Below are positions 8,270 through 19,114 of a stretch of 64,000 nt of DNA, piece after piece. Every line of letters starts with the position of its first letter. Position 1 is the stretch's first letter. Both the position numbers and the translations under genes were made by a program. The DNA comes from Chryseobacterium sp. 18061 (GTDB lineage Bacteria; Pseudomonadota; Gammaproteobacteria; Enterobacterales; Enterobacteriaceae), in the NCBI GenBank assembly GCA_902706205.1, contig CACSKA010000003.1:1-64000 (forward strand), written 5' to 3'. Under the pieces are notes generated by a model, which made no database searches, had not been told where the DNA came from, and worked only from the letters and a program-made list of their open reading frames with translations.

Positions 8270-9931
8270 ATGTTGAACCGTATCCGCGTTGTCACCCTGT
8301 TGATGTTGGTGCTGGTCGTCTTCGCACTGCTTCAGCTGCTGTCTGGTGGCTTTCTGTTCTCGTCCCTGCAGCAAAACCAGCACAGTTTTTCCCTCTCGAA
8401 TGAGCTGCGTACCCGTCAGACCGAACTGAGCAAAACCTGGGAACTGATGCTGCAAACGCGCATCAACCTGAGCCGCTCATCGGCGCGCATGATGATGGAC
8501 GCCGCTAATCAGCAAAGCAGCGCCAAAACGGACTTGCTGAACAACGCCAAAACCTCACTGGCGGAGGCGGCAAAACATTACGCGGCGTTCACGCAGTTGG
8601 CAGCACAGCCTGCACTGGCGGATGTCAGCGGCACGGTGGATACGAGCTACCAGAAATACTTCTCCGGGCTGACCGAACTGGTGGGCTTTCTGCAAAACGG
8701 CAACATGGATGCCTATTTCGCCCAGCCAACGCAGGGTATGCAAAACGGCTTGTCCGACGCGATGACCCAATATGCGACGCAGAGCGAAACCCTTTATCAG
8801 CACGCCTTCAGCACCAGCAAACGTGATTATAAATTTGCCCAGTTGCAGCTGGCGGCAATCGCCATTGTGCTGGTGATTATCCTTGCCGCAGCGTGGTACG
8901 GCATTCGCCACATTCTGCTTAATCCGCTGGCCGGCGTAATGGGGCATTTGCGCCGAATTGCGCAGGGCGATTTGACGCAGCCGATAAACGTGCGCGGACG
9001 TAACGAAATCGCCACGCTGGCCGAAACCGTTAACCAGATGCAGCAGTCGCTGATCGACACCGTCACCCGTGTGCGCCAGGGTTCTGACGCCATTTATACC
9101 GGCACGAGCGAAATCGCAGTCGGCAATAACGATCTTTCTTCCCGCACCGAAGAACAGGCGTCAGCCCTCGAGCAAACCGCTGCCAGCATGGAAGAACTGA
9201 CCGCCACCGTGAAACAGAACGCTGAAAATGCCCGTCAGGCGTCACAGCTGGCGTTAAGCGCCTCCGAAACTGCACTGCGCGGCGGCAAAGTGGTGGATGG
9301 TGTGGTGAAAACCATGCACGACATCGCCGCCAGCTCGCAAAAGATTTCTGATATTACCGGCGTTATCGACGGCATTGCATTCCAGACCAACATTCTGGCA
9401 CTCAACGCTGCGGTCGAAGCCGCGCGCGCAGGGGAGCAGGGCCGTGGTTTTGCGGTCGTAGCCGGCGAAGTGCGTAACCTCGCCAGTCGCAGCGCCCAGG
9501 CGGCAAAAGAGATCAAAGGCCTGATTGAAGACTCGGTGTCGAAAGTGGACACCGGTTCGGTACTGGTGGAAAGCGCGGGCGAAACCATGAGCGATATTGT
9601 CAACGCCGTCACCCGGGTCACCGACATCATGGGTGAGATTTCCTCGGCCTCCGACGAACAGAGCCGCGGTATCGATCAGGTCGCTCTCGCCGTCTCCGAA
9701 ATGGATCGCGTCACCCAACAAAACGCCGCGCTGGTGCAGCAGTCTGCTGCCGCCGCTGCGGCACTTGAAGAGCAGTCAGGCAGTCTGGCCCGCGCCGTTT
9801 CCGCGTTTCAGATTGCCACCGTCAGTAGCCGTGCAATGCGTCAAAAGACAAGCGTTCCACCGGCCAGCCGCGAGCCATTGCGCCCGCACGTTGCCGCCGC
9901 CGGAACCGATGATAACTGGGAAACTTTTTAA
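8270..9931 (+). CDS. tar: Methyl-accepting chemotaxis protein II (aspartate/maltose receptor)
   Basis: A 553-residue receptor, the same length as E. coli Tar. TM1 is at about residues 7-29, the four-helix periplasmic domain reaches about 190, and TM2 is near 190-212. HAMP follows, then the signalling domain with the near-invariant hairpin tip [20 protein letters not shown]. The aspartate-pocket arginines 64, 69 and 73 (QTR, LSR, SAR) are all present, as is the PTQ threonine near 154. The C-terminus is NWETF, the docking pentapeptide for CheR and CheB. The start chosen is the ATG at 8270, preceded by GAAAAGGTG, not the upstream TTG. It is the first gene of the tar-tap-cheRBYZ operon, transcribed from the FliA promoter just upstream. 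Confidence 0.96.
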   Translation: MLNRIRVVTLLMLVLVVFALLQLLSGGFLFSSLQQNQHSFSLSNELRTRQTELSKTWELMLQTRINLSRSSARMMMDAANQQSSAKTDLLNNAKTSLAEAAKHYAAFTQLAAQPALADVSGTVDTSYQKYFSGLTELVGFLQNGNMDAYFAQPTQGMQNGLSDAMTQYATQSETLYQHAFSTSKRDYKFAQLQLAAIAIVLVIILAAAWYGIRHILLNPLAGVMGHLRRIAQGDLTQPINVRGRNEIATLAETVNQMQQSLIDTVTRVRQGSDAIYTGTSEIAVGNNDLSSRTEEQASALEQTAASMEELTATVKQNAENARQASQLALSASETALRGGKVVDGVVKTMHDIAASSQKISDITGVIDGIAFQTNILALNAAVEAARAGEQGRGFAVVAGEVRNLASRSAQAAKEIKGLIEDSVSKVDTGSVLVESAGETMSDIVNAVTRVTDIMGEISSASDEQSRGIDQVALAVSEMDRVTQQNAALVQQSAAAAAALEEQSGSLARAVSAFQIATVSSRAMRQKTSVPPASREPLRPHVAAAGTDDNWETF

Positions 9932-9967
9932 CTTTACGCGGCCTGTTGCCGTATATCGGGAGTGGTG

Positions 9968-11572
9968 ATGTTCAATCGAATTCGTATCTCGACCACCTTG
10001 TTTCTGATTCTGGTGGTGTGTGGCCTGTTACAGGTGGGCAGTAATGGGCTGTCGTTTTGGGCGTTTCGTGATGGACAGAAAAACCTCAGTCAGGTTGAGC
10101 AAGGGAATGTGCAGTTAAGCAGTCTGATGGATGCCCGCGTGGTGTTGCTTCAGGCCAGCACCGCGCTGAATAAAGCCGGGACGCTGACCGCGCTGAGTTA
10201 TCCGCCGGAAGAGATCAAAAAGCTGATGACCAGCGCACGCCGGGAACTGAAACAGGCGGATAAAGAGTTTGCTGAGTTTATGGCGATCCCACCGGTGAAT
10301 GACGCAGCTAAAACGTTGCAGGCGCAAAGCAAGCAAACCTATGCCGACCTGCACGCCGCGCTCGATCACCAGGCGACCTGGCTTGAAAGCAACCAGCTTT
10401 CAGACTTTATGACCGCACCGGTGCAAACGGCACAGGACGCGTTTGATGCCAACTACCATACCTGGCAGCAGAATATTGGGGCGTATGTCCAAAATGCGCG
10501 CCACGCGAGCGAAGGAAATTATCACCGTTCGGCGGCAATTTTCATCGCGATGGTAGTGCTTGCCGCGATGATTACCAGCGGCGCACTGCTGTGGACGCGC
10601 CGGATGATTGTTCAGCCGCTCAACATTATTAGCAGTCACTTCACCAGCATTGCTCAGGGCAACCTGGCGCGGCCGGTGTCGGTGTTCGGCAAGAACGAAA
10701 TTTCAGCCATTTTTGCCGGACTGAAAGCGATGCAAACCGCGTTGCGCGACACGGTAAGTCAGGTGCGGCAGGGCAGTCATGCGATGCATACCGGGATTTC
10801 AGAGATTGCCGCAGGCAACAATGATCTCTCGTCGCGCACCGAACAGCAGGCGGCTTCACTGGCAGAAACCGCAGCGAGCATGGAGCAATTGACCGCCACT
10901 GTTGGGCAAAACGCCGACAATGCCCGACAGGCATCTGGCCTGGCGAGCACAGCGGCATCGACGGCCAAACGCGGCGGCGAGCAGGCGTCACACGTGGCGG
11001 AGACCATGCACGGTATTGCCACCAGTTCTCGCAAAATTGGCGACATTATCAGCGTTATCGACGGCATTGCCTTCCAGACCAACATTCTGGCACTCAACGC
11101 GGCGGTAGAAGCGGCACGCGCGGGCGAGCAGGGCCGTGGGTTTGCAGTCGTTGCCGGGGAAGTGCGTAATCTCGCCAGCCGCAGCGCCCAGGCGGCAAAA
11201 GAAATTAAAGGCCTGATTGAAGAGTCGGTCGCCCGGGTGCAGGAAGGTTCTGCGCTGGTGGACACAGCCGCCAACACCATGAACGAGATCGTCCGTTCCG
11301 TCACCCAGGTTAACGACATCATGGGTGAGATTGCTTCGGCGTCTGACGAACAGCGTCGTGGTATCGAACAGGTGGCGCTGGCGGTAAGCCAGATGGATCA
11401 GGTGACGCAGCAAAATGCCTCACTGGTGGAAGAAGCGGCGGCAGCGACCGAACAGCTGGCAGGGCAGGCCGATAGCTTGACCGCACTGGTGTCGTTATTT
11501 GAACTTGAAGAAAAAAGAGTACCGCATCATCAAGAAGGGGCACCGCCAGTTGCCGTGCCTGTGGTTTCCTGA
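9968..11572 (+). CDS. tap: Methyl-accepting chemotaxis protein IV (dipeptide/pyrimidine receptor)
   Basis: A 534-residue receptor that starts [14 protein letters not shown] like E. coli Tap and ends PVVS with no NWETF pentapeptide, which is also true of Tap. The periplasmic domain (about residues 32-190) is flanked by two TM helices. HAMP and the conserved tip [20 protein letters not shown] follow. Tap mediates taxis to dipeptides (with the dipeptide binding protein) and to pyrimidines. Lacking the docking pentapeptide it relies on neighbouring major receptors for adaptation. It starts 36 bases after tar; ATG 9968 is preferred over two GTG codons just before it. The conserved cytoplasmic stretch is nearly repeated from tar, giving a long direct repeat that could recombine. 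Confidence 0.95.
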   Translation: MFNRIRISTTLFLILVVCGLLQVGSNGLSFWAFRDGQKNLSQVEQGNVQLSSLMDARVVLLQASTALNKAGTLTALSYPPEEIKKLMTSARRELKQADKEFAEFMAIPPVNDAAKTLQAQSKQTYADLHAALDHQATWLESNQLSDFMTAPVQTAQDAFDANYHTWQQNIGAYVQNARHASEGNYHRSAAIFIAMVVLAAMITSGALLWTRRMIVQPLNIISSHFTSIAQGNLARPVSVFGKNEISAIFAGLKAMQTALRDTVSQVRQGSHAMHTGISEIAAGNNDLSSRTEQQAASLAETAASMEQLTATVGQNADNARQASGLASTAASTAKRGGEQASHVAETMHGIATSSRKIGDIISVIDGIAFQTNILALNAAVEAARAGEQGRGFAVVAGEVRNLASRSAQAAKEIKGLIEESVARVQEGSALVDTAANTMNEIVRSVTQVNDIMGEIASASDEQRRGIEQVALAVSQMDQVTQQNASLVEEAAAATEQLAGQADSLTALVSLFELEEKRVPHHQEGAPPVAVPVVS

Positions 11573-11594
11573 AAGGACGTAAAAAGAAGGCGCT

Positions 11595-12461
11595 ATGACT
11601 GCAACTCTGCCCAACGGGCAATCGTCATTACTCATGCAGATGACGCAGCGCCTGGCGCTATCCGACGCGCAGTTTCGTCGGATATGCCAACTGATCTACC
11701 AGCGCGCAGGTATTGTGCTGGCCGATCACAAGCGCGACATGGTGTACAACCGGCTGGTGCGGCGTTTACGCCAGCTCGGTCTCGATGATTTTGGCCGCTA
11801 TCTGGCAATACTGGAGGCCAATCAGGATAACGCCGAGTGGCAAGCATTTATTAACTCGCTGACCACTAACCTCACGGCATTTTTCCGCGAGGCGCACCAT
11901 TTCCCGACGCTGGCTGAGCACGCGAAGCGGCGTCAGGGTGAGTATCGCGTCTGGTGCGCGGCGGCATCGACCGGCGAAGAGCCGTACTCCATTGCCATTA
12001 CGCTCGCCGACACGTTGGGCACAGCGCCGGGGCGCTGGAAGGTTTTCGCCAGCGACATCGACACTGAAGTCCTGAACAAAGCGCAGAACGGCGTTTATCG
12101 CCAGGATGAGCTGAAAACTCTGTCGCAGCAGCAGCTACAGCACTATTTCATGCGTGGCACCGGGCCACACAATGGCCTGGTGCGCGTGCGGCAGGAACTG
12201 GCGAATTATGTTGATTTTACTCCGGTGAATTTGCTGGATAAAAACTACAACGTTCCGGGGCCATTCGATGCGATTTTTTGTCGCAACGTGATGATTTACT
12301 TCGATAAGACGACGCAGCAGGAGATCCTGCGCCGCTTTGTTCCCCTGCTTAAGCCTGACGGATTACTGTTTGCTGGGCACTCAGAGAACTTCAGCAATCT
12401 CGTGCGCGAGTTCAGTCTGCGTGGGCAGACGGTGTACGCGCTGAGTAAGGATAAATCATGA
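11595..12461 (+). CDS. cheR: Chemotaxis protein methyltransferase
   Basis: A 288-residue enzyme that uses S-adenosylmethionine to methylate receptor glutamates during adaptation. An N-terminal all-helical domain (about residues 15-90) precedes a Rossmann-like methyltransferase domain with [19 protein letters not shown] and [14 protein letters not shown]. The length is close to the E. coli enzyme. It acts in the receptor arrays and docks on the NWETF tail seen at the end of tar. It follows tap by 22 bases with AAGGAC/AGAAGG ribosome-site candidates, and its TGA overlaps the cheB ATG by 4 bases, so methylase and demethylase are coupled. Confidence 0.96.
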   Translation: MTATLPNGQSSLLMQMTQRLALSDAQFRRICQLIYQRAGIVLADHKRDMVYNRLVRRLRQLGLDDFGRYLAILEANQDNAEWQAFINSLTTNLTAFFREAHHFPTLAEHAKRRQGEYRVWCAAASTGEEPYSIAITLADTLGTAPGRWKVFASDIDTEVLNKAQNGVYRQDELKTLSQQQLQHYFMRGTGPHNGLVRVRQELANYVDFTPVNLLDKNYNVPGPFDAIFCRNVMIYFDKTTQQEILRRFVPLLKPDGLLFAGHSENFSNLVREFSLRGQTVYALSKDKS

Positions 12462-13507
12462 GTAAAATCAGGGTTTTGTCTGTGGATGATTCGGCTCTGA
12501 TGCGTCAGATAATGACGGAGATTATCAACAGCCACAGCGATATGGAAATGGTGGCAACCGCGCCTGATCCGCTGGTCGCCCGGGATTTGATCAAAAAATA
12601 CAACCCGGACGTGCTGACGCTGGATGTCGAAATGCCGCGTATGGACGGCCTCGATTTTCTGGAAAAACTGATGCGGCTGCGGCCGATGCCGGTGGTGATG
12701 GTTTCCTCGTTGACCGGCAAAGGGTCGGAAGTCACGCTACGCGCGCTGGAGCTGGGGGCAGTGGACTTCGTCACCAAGCCGCAGATTGGCATTCGTGAAG
12801 GGATGCTGGCCTACAGCGAAATGATTGCCGACAAAGTGCGGGCCGCCTCGCGGGCGCAGATTAGCGCGCACAAAACGCTGGCGGCGCCAGTAGCGCTCAA
12901 GGCCGGGCCGATGCTCAGCTCTGAAAAACTGCTGGTGATTGGAGCCTCAACGGGCGGCACCGAAGCGATTCGCCACGTGCTACAACCGCTGCCGTTGACC
13001 AGTCCGGCGATTTTAATCACTCAGCATATGCCGCCGGGATTCACCCGCTCGTTCGCCGAACGGCTGAACAAGCTGTGCCAGATTGCGGTGAAAGAGGCCG
13101 AAGACGGCGAGCGCGTTTTGCCTGGCCACGCTTACATTGCACCGGGTGACAAACATATGGAGCTGGCGCGTAGCGGGGCCAACTATCAAATCAAAATTCA
13201 TGACGGGCCGCCAGTTAACCGGCATCGTCCGTCGGTGGATGTACTGTTTCATTCGGTGGCGAAAAACGCCGGGCGCAATGCGGTGGGAGTGATCCTCACC
13301 GGCATGGGCAACGACGGCGCCGCAGGAATGTTAGCGATGCACCAGGCTGGCGCCTGGACAATCGCACAGAACGAAGCAAGTTGTGTGGTGTTCGGCATGC
13401 CGCGTGAGGCCATCAATATGGGTGGCGTCAGCGAAGTGGTCGATCTTAGCCAGGTAAGCCAGCAGATGCTGGCGAAAATCAGTGCCGGACAGGCAATACG
13501 TATTTAA
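12458..13507 (+). CDS. cheB: Chemotaxis response regulator / protein-glutamate methylesterase
   Basis: A 349-residue two-domain protein, as in E. coli. The receiver domain (residues 1-125) has the acidic pair DD at 10-11, the phosphorylation site Asp 56 in [10 protein letters not shown] and the Lys of VTKPQIG. The C-terminal methylesterase has [11 protein letters not shown] (catalytic Ser), TQHMPPGFT (His) and [11 protein letters not shown] (Asp). It removes methyl groups and deamidates receptor glutamines when activated by CheA. Its start overlaps cheR by 4 bases (ATGA), and cheY begins 15 bases after its stop. Confidence 0.97.
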   Translation: MSKIRVLSVDDSALMRQIMTEIINSHSDMEMVATAPDPLVARDLIKKYNPDVLTLDVEMPRMDGLDFLEKLMRLRPMPVVMVSSLTGKGSEVTLRALELGAVDFVTKPQIGIREGMLAYSEMIADKVRAASRAQISAHKTLAAPVALKAGPMLSSEKLLVIGASTGGTEAIRHVLQPLPLTSPAILITQHMPPGFTRSFAERLNKLCQIAVKEAEDGERVLPGHAYIAPGDKHMELARSGANYQIKIHDGPPVNRHRPSVDVLFHSVAKNAGRNAVGVILTGMGNDGAAGMLAMHQAGAWTIAQNEASCVVFGMPREAINMGGVSEVVDLSQVSQQMLAKISAGQAIRI

Positions 13508-13522
13508 GAGGAGTGAAGTTAA

Positions 13523-13912
<390 letters not shown>

Positions 13913-13922
13913 GGCGATGACG

Positions 13923-14567
13923 ATGACCCAACACCCCGTGAAACCGACTGACGAGCATTCAGCGGGCGATATTATCGCCCGGATCGGCAGTCTGACCCGT
14001 ATGCTGCGCGACAGTTTGCGTGAGCTCGGCCTGGATCAGGCGATTGCCGAAGCGGCAGAAGCCATTCCGGATGCCCGTGACCGTCTCGATTACGTCGTGC
14101 AGATGACGGCACAGGCAGCAGAGCGCGCGCTGAACTGCGTCGAGCTATCGCAGCCACACCAGAACCAGATGGAAAAAGAAGCCAAAGCATTGTCAGGCCG
14201 ATGGGATCAGTGGTTTGAAAATCCTATCGAACTGAGCGATGCGCGTGAGCTGGTGACCGACACCCGCAGCTATTTATCAGACGTACCGAAACACACCAGC
14301 TTCACCAATGCCCAACTGTTGGAAATCATGATGGCGCAGGATTTCCAGGATCTGACCGGGCAGGTAATCAAGCGGATGATGGATGTTATCCAGGAGATAG
14401 AACGCCAGTTGCTGATGGTACTGCTGGAAAATATGCCGGATGCATCAACCCGACAGAAACGTGAAAGTGACAGTCTGCTTAATGGTCCGCAGGTTGATAC
14501 CAGCAAGGCTGGCGTGGTTGCCAGTCAGGATCAGGTGGATGACTTGCTCGACAGTTTAGGTTTTTAA
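13923..14567 (+). CDS. cheZ: CheY-P phosphatase
   Basis: A 214-residue all-helical protein that dephosphorylates CheY-P. The [10 protein letters not shown] segment contains the catalytic Gln of the long helical hairpin, and the C-terminus [10 protein letters not shown] is the CheY-binding tail. I chose the ATG at 13923, not the one at 13917: it gives the 214-residue length of E. coli CheZ and a proper 8-base distance from GAGG at 13911. It is the last gene of the chemotaxis operon and is followed by a hairpin, after which a convergent fimbrial operon replaces the flhB that I would expect in E. coli. Confidence 0.96.
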   Translation: MTQHPVKPTDEHSAGDIIARIGSLTRMLRDSLRELGLDQAIAEAAEAIPDARDRLDYVVQMTAQAAERALNCVELSQPHQNQMEKEAKALSGRWDQWFENPIELSDARELVTDTRSYLSDVPKHTSFTNAQLLEIMMAQDFQDLTGQVIKRMMDVIQEIERQLLMVLLENMPDASTRQKRESDSLLNGPQVDTSKAGVVASQDQVDDLLDSLGF

Positions 14568-14570
14568 TCG

Positions 14571-14601
14571 ACGATGGCCTGCAACGGGCCATCGTAGTTT
14601 T
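14571..14601 (+). terminator. Terminator after cheZ
   Basis: Stem ACGATGGCC / GGCCATCGT with a 7-base loop, followed by AGTTTT. It lies between cheZ and the converging adhesin gene and probably ends the tar-cheZ transcript. Confidence 0.75.
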
Positions 14602-14611
14602 CAAGCACTGT

Positions 14612-15763
14612 TTAGCGAATATCCATTTTCACTGTTACGTTCCCTTCGAATTTTCCTGGGGTGGGTTTATTGCCGCTGGTCGCCACTGGTGCAGCCTGAA
14701 ATTTGATGATGCCGTTCCCTGAAGCGTCGAGAATAATGGGAAAATCCATGCTGCCATCAAGCCGAATGTTGTTCGTATTGGTGTCATACATTCTGACGCC
14801 AATATCATCCCTGCCGAGCATTTTCGCGATTAATCCCTCACCAGGATCGCTGACCCCTTGATCGGCAGTCAGCGTCAGCTTAATTTTGTCGTAGTTGCTG
14901 ACCGCGGCATCATCGCAATGAAACGATATATCGACATTTTTAAGGGTAAACCCGTCTGGAGGTCTCCCCTGGGCGCGGAAATGTGTACTGACAAGGCTAC
15001 CAAAATCAACCTCGATAACACTTCCGGCATTAATGGTGCAGCTCAACGGTGCACTCAGTGCCCCTGATAGCCAGACATTGGCGACCGGTTGTGCATCGCC
15101 ATAGACGCACATTCCGCTACCGTAGTAAAGGCAGGCCGAACTTTGCACGACGAGCGTAGAGGGAATAGTCTCCTGTCCCAGAATCGGTACTTTGATATAA
15201 AGACGGGCGGCGATAACGTTCCATTTAAACTGGCGAACGGCAACGCCAACAACGGGTTGCGTGGTCGGACTGCATACCGTTTCAGTGGACTCGTTAGACG
15301 TAATTGCTTCGGATTTGCTGACCGGCGAGGTCGAGGGGTAGTTATTCAGGGCTATCTGGAACAGGCCACCGCCGTCAGGGGAGTTAATGGCGTTGGTGTA
15401 GGCATCAATATCGATATCTATTTTGTCGGTCAAATGGCCATAACCTGGCACACCGGCGGACAACGACGTGCTGGCGAATACGTAGCCCATTACGGTGGTT
15501 GAGGCCGACATTGTACCCGGACAATCACACTGTGCATTGATGGCGGCGCCATTGCCAACCAGATGTCCGGAGGGCGTGAATACAGTGCCTGCACTATTGT
15601 TACTGGCGACCAGGTCATGGATTAATGACACCTGATAGTCTCCGGGTGCCGCGAAACAGTTTCGTAAAACGGTAGCGGCATGGACACGCCATGGAGATAG
15701 CATTAACACGACAATCAGCAATGAACGCCTGATGGGGTAAAAGGCAGAAAAAGTGAGAGTCAT
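14612..15763 (-). CDS. Fimbrial tip adhesin (two-domain) of the cheZ-flhB fimbrial operon
   Basis: A 383-residue secreted protein (signal about residues 1-30, ending RVHA). The C-terminal third looks like a pilin domain: a Cys in APLSCTINAGSVIEVDFGSL, a second Cys in ISFHCDD, and a terminal strand FEGNVTVKMDIR. The N-terminal two thirds (about residues 35-220), with several Cys pairs including CDCPG, do not match a lectin I can name and are the likely receptor-binding domain. It is the last gene of the pilin-chaperone-usher-adhesin operon, and its ATG overlaps the usher TGA (ATGA). This arrangement is typical of FimH- or F17G-like tip adhesins. The ligand is unknown. Confidence 0.75.
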   Translation of the reverse strand: MTLTFSAFYPIRRSLLIVVLMLSPWRVHAATVLRNCFAAPGDYQVSLIHDLVASNNSAGTVFTPSGHLVGNGAAINAQCDCPGTMSASTTVMGYVFASTSLSAGVPGYGHLTDKIDIDIDAYTNAINSPDGGGLFQIALNNYPSTSPVSKSEAITSNESTETVCSPTTQPVVGVAVRQFKWNVIAARLYIKVPILGQETIPSTLVVQSSACLYYGSGMCVYGDAQPVANVWLSGALSAPLSCTINAGSVIEVDFGSLVSTHFRAQGRPPDGFTLKNVDISFHCDDAAVSNYDKIKLTLTADQGVSDPGEGLIAKMLGRDDIGVRMYDTNTNNIRLDGSMDFPIILDASGNGIIKFQAAPVATSGNKPTPGKFEGNVTVKMDIR

Positions 15764-18315
15764 TGTAGTCCTCCCGGACGACAGAGGGCGGTTAACATTT
15801 TGACAGGGGCGGCTTGTTGGCTGTCGCTGAGAGAAATAAAATCAATACTGGTGCTACAACGGTCATCCGGGGCGGTACCCCACTGAACCGTTAACACCGT
15901 TTTGTCCGACACACCGCTCAGATACAGCACGCCGTTATCATCAACAATGCCGTTCAGTTCGCCGTCGGCGGAGCTGGCCATTGCGCCAAAAGGCACCGCT
16001 TTACCCTCTGGTCGGGTCAGGGTGATCAGCATTCGATAGCCAGTACGGGCGGAAAAATGAGCGCGTACTGCAGCATTACGTGATGGCACAACGATCAGGG
16101 CGGTATCACTGCTGTCCACGTCATTCGGAAGCTGAGTGGTATCGAGACCGATGCGATTCTCCTGGTAGGCGGTCAGCGAAGGAATGACCGCATTTCCCCA
16201 CATGTCTGTCCGTATACCTCGCTGGTTCTGGAATTGCAGGCCAGCAGTACCGTCGGTATCAATAATGGCAAATTGATCTCCCAGGGGTTGTGACAAAGTG
16301 ACACCGTGAGGATGGATGACAACCGCACCGCTGGCACCATAGCTGTATTGGCGTGAGCCGTCTGACGAGGTGTAATATCCACCGCTCAGATTGCTGAACG
16401 GTGCCCGCCATGTGCTGTAAAGACTGCTGCTGTTTTGCGGGGATTCGTTACTGTGACTTTGCTGGAGTCCGTAGCTGAGGCTGCGATCTTCCAATAATGT
16501 GCCATTCAATCCGAGGTTTTGCGCCGTCGCGCTATTTTTAGTGTTGCTGATGTTGTAGCTCACCCAGCTGTCAGGGAGCCAGCGGCTGAGAGGAATGCTT
16601 ACCCCGAACGAGATCATTCTGTCGCTGTCATCATCCTGGGTATCGTTCCAACTCAGATTGAGATGGTAGCTAATCCCGGCATATTGATAGCTGCTACCAG
16701 CAGTAATGCTGCGCTCTTTTCGGTGGGTTACCCAGTAGTCCTGCTGATAACCATTAATATAGAAACTGCCATTTTCAAAAGGCTGACTGATGCTCATCTG
16801 GAGCCGATTACGCTTGTTATAATCGTCACGCCAGTCGTTATCGTCTTCGTGATTGAGATGGTTGGCGTCAGCAAAAGAGTAATATCCGCTTGTTGAATAG
16901 CGGTAGCTCGCGAGCGTGAAATGGGTGTTGGTCGCTTCAATGCTGGAAGTGTAGAGTAATCGCCATGACTGGCCACGGTAGGTTTCACCGTCAAGACTCT
17001 GCGCTTGTGCCATCGTGACATCGGCTGAAATACTACCGAACTGACCCAGATTAACCCCCACCCCCGTGACGCCGGAGAGATACTCCTCCGCCAGGGTTGT
17101 TCCGCCGTAGATGGTTAGCCTATTGTTGACGCCATAAATGGCGCTACCCTGAAAAAATGAGGGTTCTTTATCATCGCTACCGCTGTCCGCACGATAGCGT
17201 CCCACGGTGGTCTCGAAACGCAGATGATGCGGCCGCTGCATTAACGCGACGCTGGAGAAGGGTTGGGTAAACAGATGTTCTGTTCCATCGGCTTCTTTGA
17301 CACTGACTTCCAGGTCGCCACTGTTCGTAGAGGCATACAGGTCAGTGATTTCAAACGCGCCAGGGGGAACATTGGACTGATAAATGACATAGCCATTTTG
17401 TTTAACTGTGACCTGGGCATTTGACATGGCAACACCGCGGATAACCGGTGCAAAACCACGTTCACCGATCGGGAGCATTTCTTCATCGGAGATGATATTG
17501 ATACCGCGATACTGGACGCTGTCGAATACTTCGCCCCGGGTACTGTTTTCCCCAGCGGTGAGCTGTGCTTTAAGTTGTTGAATATCATGCTGTAACCAGG
17601 TGCCGATCGTCTGCCACGCGTTTTCTTCACCCGTGTTGTTCCATGTCGAGTAGTTGCGTAATTGCCAACCCCCGAGGTTCATACCACTGCGTAAATTCAG
17701 ATACTGGCTGTTATCGCTTCGGGTATCACCACCATGGTTTTCACGCGCGCTGAAGGCATAATCGCTAAACAGCACGGGGATGCCGTCATCCCAACGTGAA
17801 GGGTCGATATAACCGGCGCTGACCTGTCTCACCGCCCGTTGGGGCAGACTCAATTTTAAGGTCTGGCTGGCAAAATCGAAATCCGCCTGCGCCGAAGGAA
17901 TATAGTGTCCAATGGGCAGAGAAAACGGTTGGTCCTGTGGGAGCGCCGCCATCTCCGGGTAGTCATCGACCTTCACACCCCATTGACGGAGCATTAGCGG
18001 AGTCAACTGTGCGTGCAAAGCACCGTCTGCGCCACTGGTGTAGATGATCTGGGTTTCGTCAACAGGTTGCTGATTCAGGCGGATGTAAGAAAGGTATTTA
18101 CCCGGCATTTGCGCCTTCGGATTGGAGAAGATGGACAGATCGGTAACCTGTGAAGTATTCGCGCCGCCTTCCAGTGAGTTGGGGGAAAAATAAAAATCGC
18201 GCGCATACAGTGGTTCTGTTACCAGCAACAGCAATCCTCCCAGGGAATGGAGCATCACAAAGTGCTTCCTGAGTGACACGCATAGTCTCTTGTTCCCTGT
18301 TTTATCCATCAACAT
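15760..18315 (-). CDS. Fimbrial outer-membrane usher
   Basis: An 851-residue classical usher. An N-terminal basic and hydrophobic segment (about residues 8-40) serves as the signal, followed by DFYFSPNSLEGG at the start of the mature protein. Next come the N-terminal chaperone-binding domain, a barrel with the plug-region motif NGYVIYQSNVPPGAFEITDLY, and C-terminal domains ending with two Cys (DRCSTSID, ALCRPGG). It assembles the fimbria encoded by the flanking genes. The chaperone stop codon is 4 bases upstream with AAGGGATAAG as ribosome site, and the adhesin start overlaps its stop. Length and motifs are those of FimD-like ushers, longer than the Csu usher at 4842. Confidence 0.9.
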   Translation of the reverse strand: MLMDKTGNKRLCVSLRKHFVMLHSLGGLLLLVTEPLYARDFYFSPNSLEGGANTSQVTDLSIFSNPKAQMPGKYLSYIRLNQQPVDETQIIYTSGADGALHAQLTPLMLRQWGVKVDDYPEMAALPQDQPFSLPIGHYIPSAQADFDFASQTLKLSLPQRAVRQVSAGYIDPSRWDDGIPVLFSDYAFSARENHGGDTRSDNSQYLNLRSGMNLGGWQLRNYSTWNNTGEENAWQTIGTWLQHDIQQLKAQLTAGENSTRGEVFDSVQYRGINIISDEEMLPIGERGFAPVIRGVAMSNAQVTVKQNGYVIYQSNVPPGAFEITDLYASTNSGDLEVSVKEADGTEHLFTQPFSSVALMQRPHHLRFETTVGRYRADSGSDDKEPSFFQGSAIYGVNNRLTIYGGTTLAEEYLSGVTGVGVNLGQFGSISADVTMAQAQSLDGETYRGQSWRLLYTSSIEATNTHFTLASYRYSTSGYYSFADANHLNHEDDNDWRDDYNKRNRLQMSISQPFENGSFYINGYQQDYWVTHRKERSITAGSSYQYAGISYHLNLSWNDTQDDDSDRMISFGVSIPLSRWLPDSWVSYNISNTKNSATAQNLGLNGTLLEDRSLSYGLQQSHSNESPQNSSSLYSTWRAPFSNLSGGYYTSSDGSRQYSYGASGAVVIHPHGVTLSQPLGDQFAIIDTDGTAGLQFQNQRGIRTDMWGNAVIPSLTAYQENRIGLDTTQLPNDVDSSDTALIVVPSRNAAVRAHFSARTGYRMLITLTRPEGKAVPFGAMASSADGELNGIVDDNGVLYLSGVSDKTVLTVQWGTAPDDRCSTSIDFISLSDSQQAAPVKMLTALCRPGGLQ

Positions 18316-18318
18316 GTC

Positions 18319-19020
18319 TTATCCCTTCGGCAGCGGATCGCTGTACTTGTCGGACGCATTGCCGTAATCAGTAATGCAGCGCCAGGTAATGTTATGGCCT
18401 TCTGTTTTAACGGGGAGAGGGAATGATGTCCCGGCCAAAGGTGCAATCATGTCGGCGTGGCGAATTTGTTTGTTACCGAAATACAGTGAATCGAACACGA
18501 TGTAATAGCGGGAAGGATTTTTGACTTGCAAGTCGTCGCCATTAAGCGTGAACTGCAGTTGCGCGCAGGCTTCTCCGGGTTCCCCTTCTAAATCTTTAGG
18601 ACGAAAAAATAACTTCAGGCGAGTTTTATAGATGAGCCTTAGCACATTTTTATTCTCATCTTTCGTATCACTACCAGGAATGGTTCGTACATTAATATAA
18701 TAAAGTGACTCACGATCCTCCTGCATAACTGCACCCGACCAGATGATACGCAGACTTTGTTCGCGTTGTGCATTCAGACGAAAAAGAGGTGGGGTGACGA
18801 TAAAAGGTCCACGGGTTTTTCCATCGCCCGTATCCACCCATGACTGAACTAACCACGGAAGTTCATTTTCTTTATTGATGACAGGCAGTGCGACTTCTTT
18901 CTTGCTGGCATCATAAATGACCCGTGTTCGGCCAATTTGGATACCACCGGCAGCAAACCCCGTATTGATAGCGTTCATGGTCAGGAAAATTAATACAATA
19001 ATCGGTAATGGAACAGGCAT
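18319..19020 (-). CDS. Periplasmic fimbrial chaperone
   Basis: A 233-residue PapD-like chaperone with a signal peptide to about residue 24 (NTGFAAG). Key features are IQIGRTRVIYDASKKEVALPV (first beta strands, given here in parts), LFRLNAQREQSLRI before the subunit-binding edge, and SLYYINVRTIPG, the classic F1-G1 signature of short-loop chaperones. Two Cys in the second domain (GEACAQL, TWRCITD) could form a disulfide. It folds the pilin and adhesin of this operon and delivers them to the usher encoded 4 bases downstream. It is unrelated in detail to the Csu chaperone at 4099, so the two pili are separate systems. Confidence 0.9.
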   Translation of the reverse strand: MPVPLPIIVLIFLTMNAINTGFAAGGIQIGRTRVIYDASKKEVALPVINKENELPWLVQSWVDTGDGKTRGPFIVTPPLFRLNAQREQSLRIIWSGAVMQEDRESLYYINVRTIPGSDTKDENKNVLRLIYKTRLKLFFRPKDLEGEPGEACAQLQFTLNGDDLQVKNPSRYYIVFDSLYFGNKQIRHADMIAPLAGTSFPLPVKTEGHNITWRCITDYGNASDKYSDPLPKG

Positions 19021-19114
19021 GAATTTTCCCTAATATACAATATGACCCACAGGTATCATGGGTCAGCAGTTGGTGACTATTTTCATTTGAGATGTAAAAA
19101 ACACATAAAAGACA

